In this document: positions 61,642 to 64,000 of the stretch, piece by piece
Layout: each line of letters starts with the position of its first letter
Position numbering within the stretch: position 1 is the first letter of the stretch
Origin: Brevibacillus sp. SYP-B805
Lineage (GTDB): Bacteria; Bacillota; Bacilli; Brevibacillales; Brevibacillaceae
DNA length: 64,000 nucleotides
Assembly: GCF_011059135.1 (NCBI RefSeq)
Contig: NZ_JAALGD010000007.1
Coordinates: forward strand, 87,725 to 151,724
Reading direction: 5' to 3'
Translations under genes and position numbers: made by a program
The notes under the pieces: generated by a model
Databases searched by the model: none
What the model saw: the letters and a program-made list of their open reading frames with translations, nothing else
What the model was told of the DNA's origin: nothing

Positions 61642-61683
61642 CCCGATTTCATGCAGCGAGTACAGCCAATTTCCAATACTCGT

Positions 61684-61718
61684 TGCATTTTTATAAGTAA
61701 TAATGTATATTAATTCAT
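61684..61718 (+). promoter_or_regulatory. ArgR/AhrC-box-like sites before carA
   Basis: TGCATTTTTATAAG (61684-61697) and ATGTATATTAATTCAT (61703-61718), the second close to a symmetric ARG operator. Suggests carAB is arginine-regulated. Confidence 0.6.
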
Positions 61719-61786
61719 TATCGTGCATATATTTTCGCGACAGAGAACGTGTTGGCGAGTGGTGGAGAGAGGAGATGGATGGTTTG

Positions 61787-62896
61787 ATGCAGGGGAAGAA
61801 AGGATACGGCGCCGGGTACCTTACGCTGGCAGACGGCCGGGTGTTTGCCGGTACCTTGTACGGAGCGCCGCTTGATGCATACGGAGAAGTGGTTTTTCAT
61901 ACAGGCATGACGGGGTATCAGGAGGTTATGACGGACCCGTCGTTTGCCGGACAGATCGTGACCTTCACGTATCCGCTGATCGGGAACTACGGGATCAATG
62001 AATCGGATGATGAAGCAAGCGCTCCCGCCTTGTCCGGCATGATCGTCAGTGAATTGTGCGAAGCGCCCAGCCATTTCCGCAGCAAGCGTACGCTCGCCCA
62101 GGCTGCCGAACATTTCGGGTTCCCGATTCTGGCCGGCGTGGATACGCGGGACATCACCAAGCTGGTGCGGACCCAGGGCACGGTCTACGGCGTGATCGCC
62201 GACAGGCCGCTGACGGCGGAGGAAGTGGCCGTTCATGAAGCGGGGCATGCCAAAGTGAGAAAATCCCTGGTGGCCCGGGTATCCACCCCGAAGCCGATCC
62301 ATTATGCGGGCAGAAACGAACACGTGGTGCTGGTTGACCTGGGCATGAAGCGTTCCATCCTGGAGTCGCTGCTGGCAGTGGGATGCCGGGTCACGGTGGT
62401 CCCGTTCGATACCACCTTTGCCCAAATCCAGGCGTTGAAGCCGGATGGACTCGTCTTTTCCAACGGCCCTGGTGATCCGGCTGATCTTCTGCCCTATTGC
62501 GCAGAATGGCGGAAGGCGGTGGAAGCCTATCCGACGCTTGGCATCTGCCTCGGCCATCAAGTGCTGGCGCTGATGTTCAAGGCCCAGACGGAGAAGCTGT
62601 TCTACGGCCATCGCGGCAGCAACCATCCGGTGAAGGAACTGACCACCGGCAGCGTGTACATGACCTCCCAGAACCACGGATACGTGGTGAAAGAAGATAC
62701 CCTTGACAAACGGCAGCTGGTGGTGACCTATCGCAACGTCAATGACGGTACGGTCGAGGGTCTGCGCCATCAGTACCTGCCGGTCATGAGCGTGCAATTC
62801 CATCCGGAAGCCCATCCGGGTCCGGATGATACGTCCCATATTTTCAACCAATTCATCCAGTCCATGCGCATCGTAGGAGCGAAACATTATGCCTAG
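61787..62896 (+). CDS. carA: Carbamoyl-phosphate synthase small subunit
   Basis: 369 residues from ATG 61787; ATG 61775 is in frame but GAGAGGAG abuts it. Glutamine amidotransferase subunit feeding ammonia to CarB. N-terminal [33 protein letters not shown], class I GATase with nucleophile Cys in [11 protein letters not shown] and the His/Glu of FHPEAHPG. Overlaps carB by 8 bp. Confidence 0.94.
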   Translation: MQGKKGYGAGYLTLADGRVFAGTLYGAPLDAYGEVVFHTGMTGYQEVMTDPSFAGQIVTFTYPLIGNYGINESDDEASAPALSGMIVSELCEAPSHFRSKRTLAQAAEHFGFPILAGVDTRDITKLVRTQGTVYGVIADRPLTAEEVAVHEAGHAKVRKSLVARVSTPKPIHYAGRNEHVVLVDLGMKRSILESLLAVGCRVTVVPFDTTFAQIQALKPDGLVFSNGPGDPADLLPYCAEWRKAVEAYPTLGICLGHQVLALMFKAQTEKLFYGHRGSNHPVKELTTGSVYMTSQNHGYVVKEDTLDKRQLVVTYRNVNDGTVEGLRHQYLPVMSVQFHPEAHPGPDDTSHIFNQFIQSMRIVGAKHYA

Positions 62897-64000
62897 AAAC
62901 GAACAGATCAAAAAAGTGCTTGTGATCGGCTCCGGCCCGATTGTGATCGGCCAGGCGGCGGAATTTGACTACGCGGGGGCCCAGGCCTGCCTTTCCCTGC
63001 GCGAAGAGGGCGTCGAGATCGTACTGGTTAACAATAACCCGGCCACGATCATGACGGACCAGCAGATGGCGGACAAAGTGTACTTGGAGCCGCTCACGGT
63101 AGATTCGCTGCGCCGGATTATCGCCAAGGAAAGACCGGACGGCCTCCTCCCGACGCTCGGCGGCCAAACGGGTCTCAACCTGGCTGTTTCCCTGGCGGAA
63201 GCGGGCATTCTGGCCGAATACAACGTCCAGCTGTTGGGAACGCCGCTCGAAGCGATCAAGAAAGGGGAAGACCGCGAACTGTTCAAGCAGCTGATGCAGC
63301 AGATCGGCGAGCCGGTGCCGGAGAGCGCGACGGTGGAGTCGGTGGAAGCGGCCGTCTCCTTTGCGGCCAGCATCGGCTATCCGGTGATTGTCCGTCCCGC
63401 CTACACGCTGGGCGGAGCGGGAGGCGGCATTGCCGACGATGAGGCTTCCCTGCGCAGGGTGGCTGCCGGCGGGATTGCGGCCAGCCCGATCGGACAGGTG
63501 CTGATCGAGCGCAGCGTGAAAGGATGGAAAGAGATCGAATACGAGGTGATGCGGGATGCGAACAACACCTGCATCATTGTGTGCAACATGGAAAACATCG
63601 ACCCGGTGGGGATTCATACCGGCGACAGCATCGTTGTCGCCCCTTCCCAGACGCTGACGGACCGGCAGTATCAGATGCTGCGCAGCGTCTCGGTCAAAGT
63701 GATTCGCGCGCTTGGCGTCGTGGGCGGCTGCAATATCCAGTTTGCGCTGGATCCGGCCTCGGATCGCTACTACCTGATTGAAGTGAATCCGCGGGTCAGC
63801 CGCTCCAGTGCCCTCGCCTCCAAGGCAACCGGCTATCCGATTGCCAGAATCGCGGCGAAGCTGGCCCTCGGCTACCGGCTGGATGAGGTGATCAACCCGA
63901 TTACCGGGTACACTTACGCCAGCTTTGAACCTGCGCTGGATTATGTGGTCGTCAAAATTCCCCGCTGGCCGTTTGACAAGTTCCCGCTGGCTGACCGGCT
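62889..64000 (+). CDS. carB: Carbamoyl-phosphate synthase large subunit, 5' part
   Basis: 370 codons visible, cut by the window end (family length about 1070). TAGGAGC 9 nt before the ATG. First ATP-grasp half: [87 protein letters not shown]. Makes carboxyphosphate and carbamate from bicarbonate and ammonia. Confidence 0.96.
   Translation, partial: MPRNEQIKKVLVIGSGPIVIGQAAEFDYAGAQACLSLREEGVEIVLVNNNPATIMTDQQMADKVYLEPLTVDSLRRIIAKERPDGLLPTLGGQTGLNLAVSLAEAGILAEYNVQLLGTPLEAIKKGEDRELFKQLMQQIGEPVPESATVESVEAAVSFAASIGYPVIVRPAYTLGGAGGGIADDEASLRRVAAGGIAASPIGQVLIERSVKGWKEIEYEVMRDANNTCIIVCNMENIDPVGIHTGDSIVVAPSQTLTDRQYQMLRSVSVKVIRALGVVGGCNIQFALDPASDRYYLIEVNPRVSRSSALASKATGYPIARIAAKLALGYRLDEVINPITGYTYASFEPALDYVVVKIPRWPFDKFPLADR

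Overview
The window reads as a chromosomal segment of a motile, spore-former-type Gram-positive rod of the Bacilli, most likely in or near Brevibacillus/Paenibacillaceae. This rests on gene content and order (degS-degU, comFA-comFC, yvyF-flgM-flgN-flgK-flgL-fliW-csrA-hag, hpf-secA-prfB, argC-argB-argD-carA-carB), purine-rich Shine-Dalgarno sites, sigma-A/sigma-D promoters, and S-layer-associated proteins (SLH and SLAP domains). The genus is an inference; no rRNA or tRNA gene was seen.

Layout. 1-480: 3' end of a surface protein made of near-identical 73-residue repeats. 0.7-2.9 kb: promoter, membrane protein with a degenerate GGDEF domain, and a processive-type family 2 glycosyltransferase. 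3.2-5.2 kb: SRAP-domain DNA-protein crosslink protein, a decayed IclR regulator, and a dienelactone hydrolase. 5.3-8.4 kb: three paralogous SLAP-domain proteins. 8.4-12.3 kb: a repeat element carrying a MITE-like insertion, a small secreted protein, an SLH-anchored subtilase and another secreted protein. 12.3-13.8 kb: SAM riboswitch and metK. 14-20.8 kb: XRE regulator, polysaccharide deacetylase, DegS/DegU, a small membrane protein, ComFA/ComFC.

20.8-35.5 kb is the late flagellar region: yvyF, flgM, flgN, flgK, flgL, a DUF6470 gene, fliW, csrA, hag, two coupled pairs of a small helical protein with a Maf (DUF115) glycosyltransferase, pseB-like and pseF-like sugar genes, then fliD, fliS, fliT-like and flaG. 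35.5-47.4 kb is a visibly A/T-richer glycan island: pseG, pseI, an epimerase/dehydratase, pseC, pseH, an AAC(3)-family acyltransferase, a DUF4910-type peptidase-like protein, then acyl carrier protein, FabG-like reductase, AMP-dependent ligase, LuxE-like and LuxC-like proteins. Together these can supply a complete CMP-pseudaminic acid pathway. The acyl module suggests an unusual acyl decoration of flagellin glycan; this is the best candidate for an undescribed system here.

47.5-53 kb: sigma-D-driven YjfB on the minus strand, MotA/MotB-like stator genes, a DnaA-box cluster upstream of an amino-acid ABC binding protein and permease (no ATPase alongside), a cold-shock protein, and an HD-GYP phosphodiesterase on the minus strand. 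53-58.5 kb: hpf, secA, prfB with its programmed frameshift, a second copy of the 8.4-kb repeat, a YciI-like protein and a lipoprotein cytochrome c. 58.5-64 kb: arginine/carbamoyl-phosphate genes argC, argB, argD, carA and carB (cut by the window end), with ArgR-box-like sites before argC and carA and no argJ between argC and argB.

All genes are on the plus strand except yjfB and the HD-GYP gene. Recurring themes are cell-surface assembly (SLAP, SLH, glycosyltransferases), cyclic-di-GMP-related domains, and a flagellar late-gene programme controlled by sigma-D, FlgM and FliW/CsrA.
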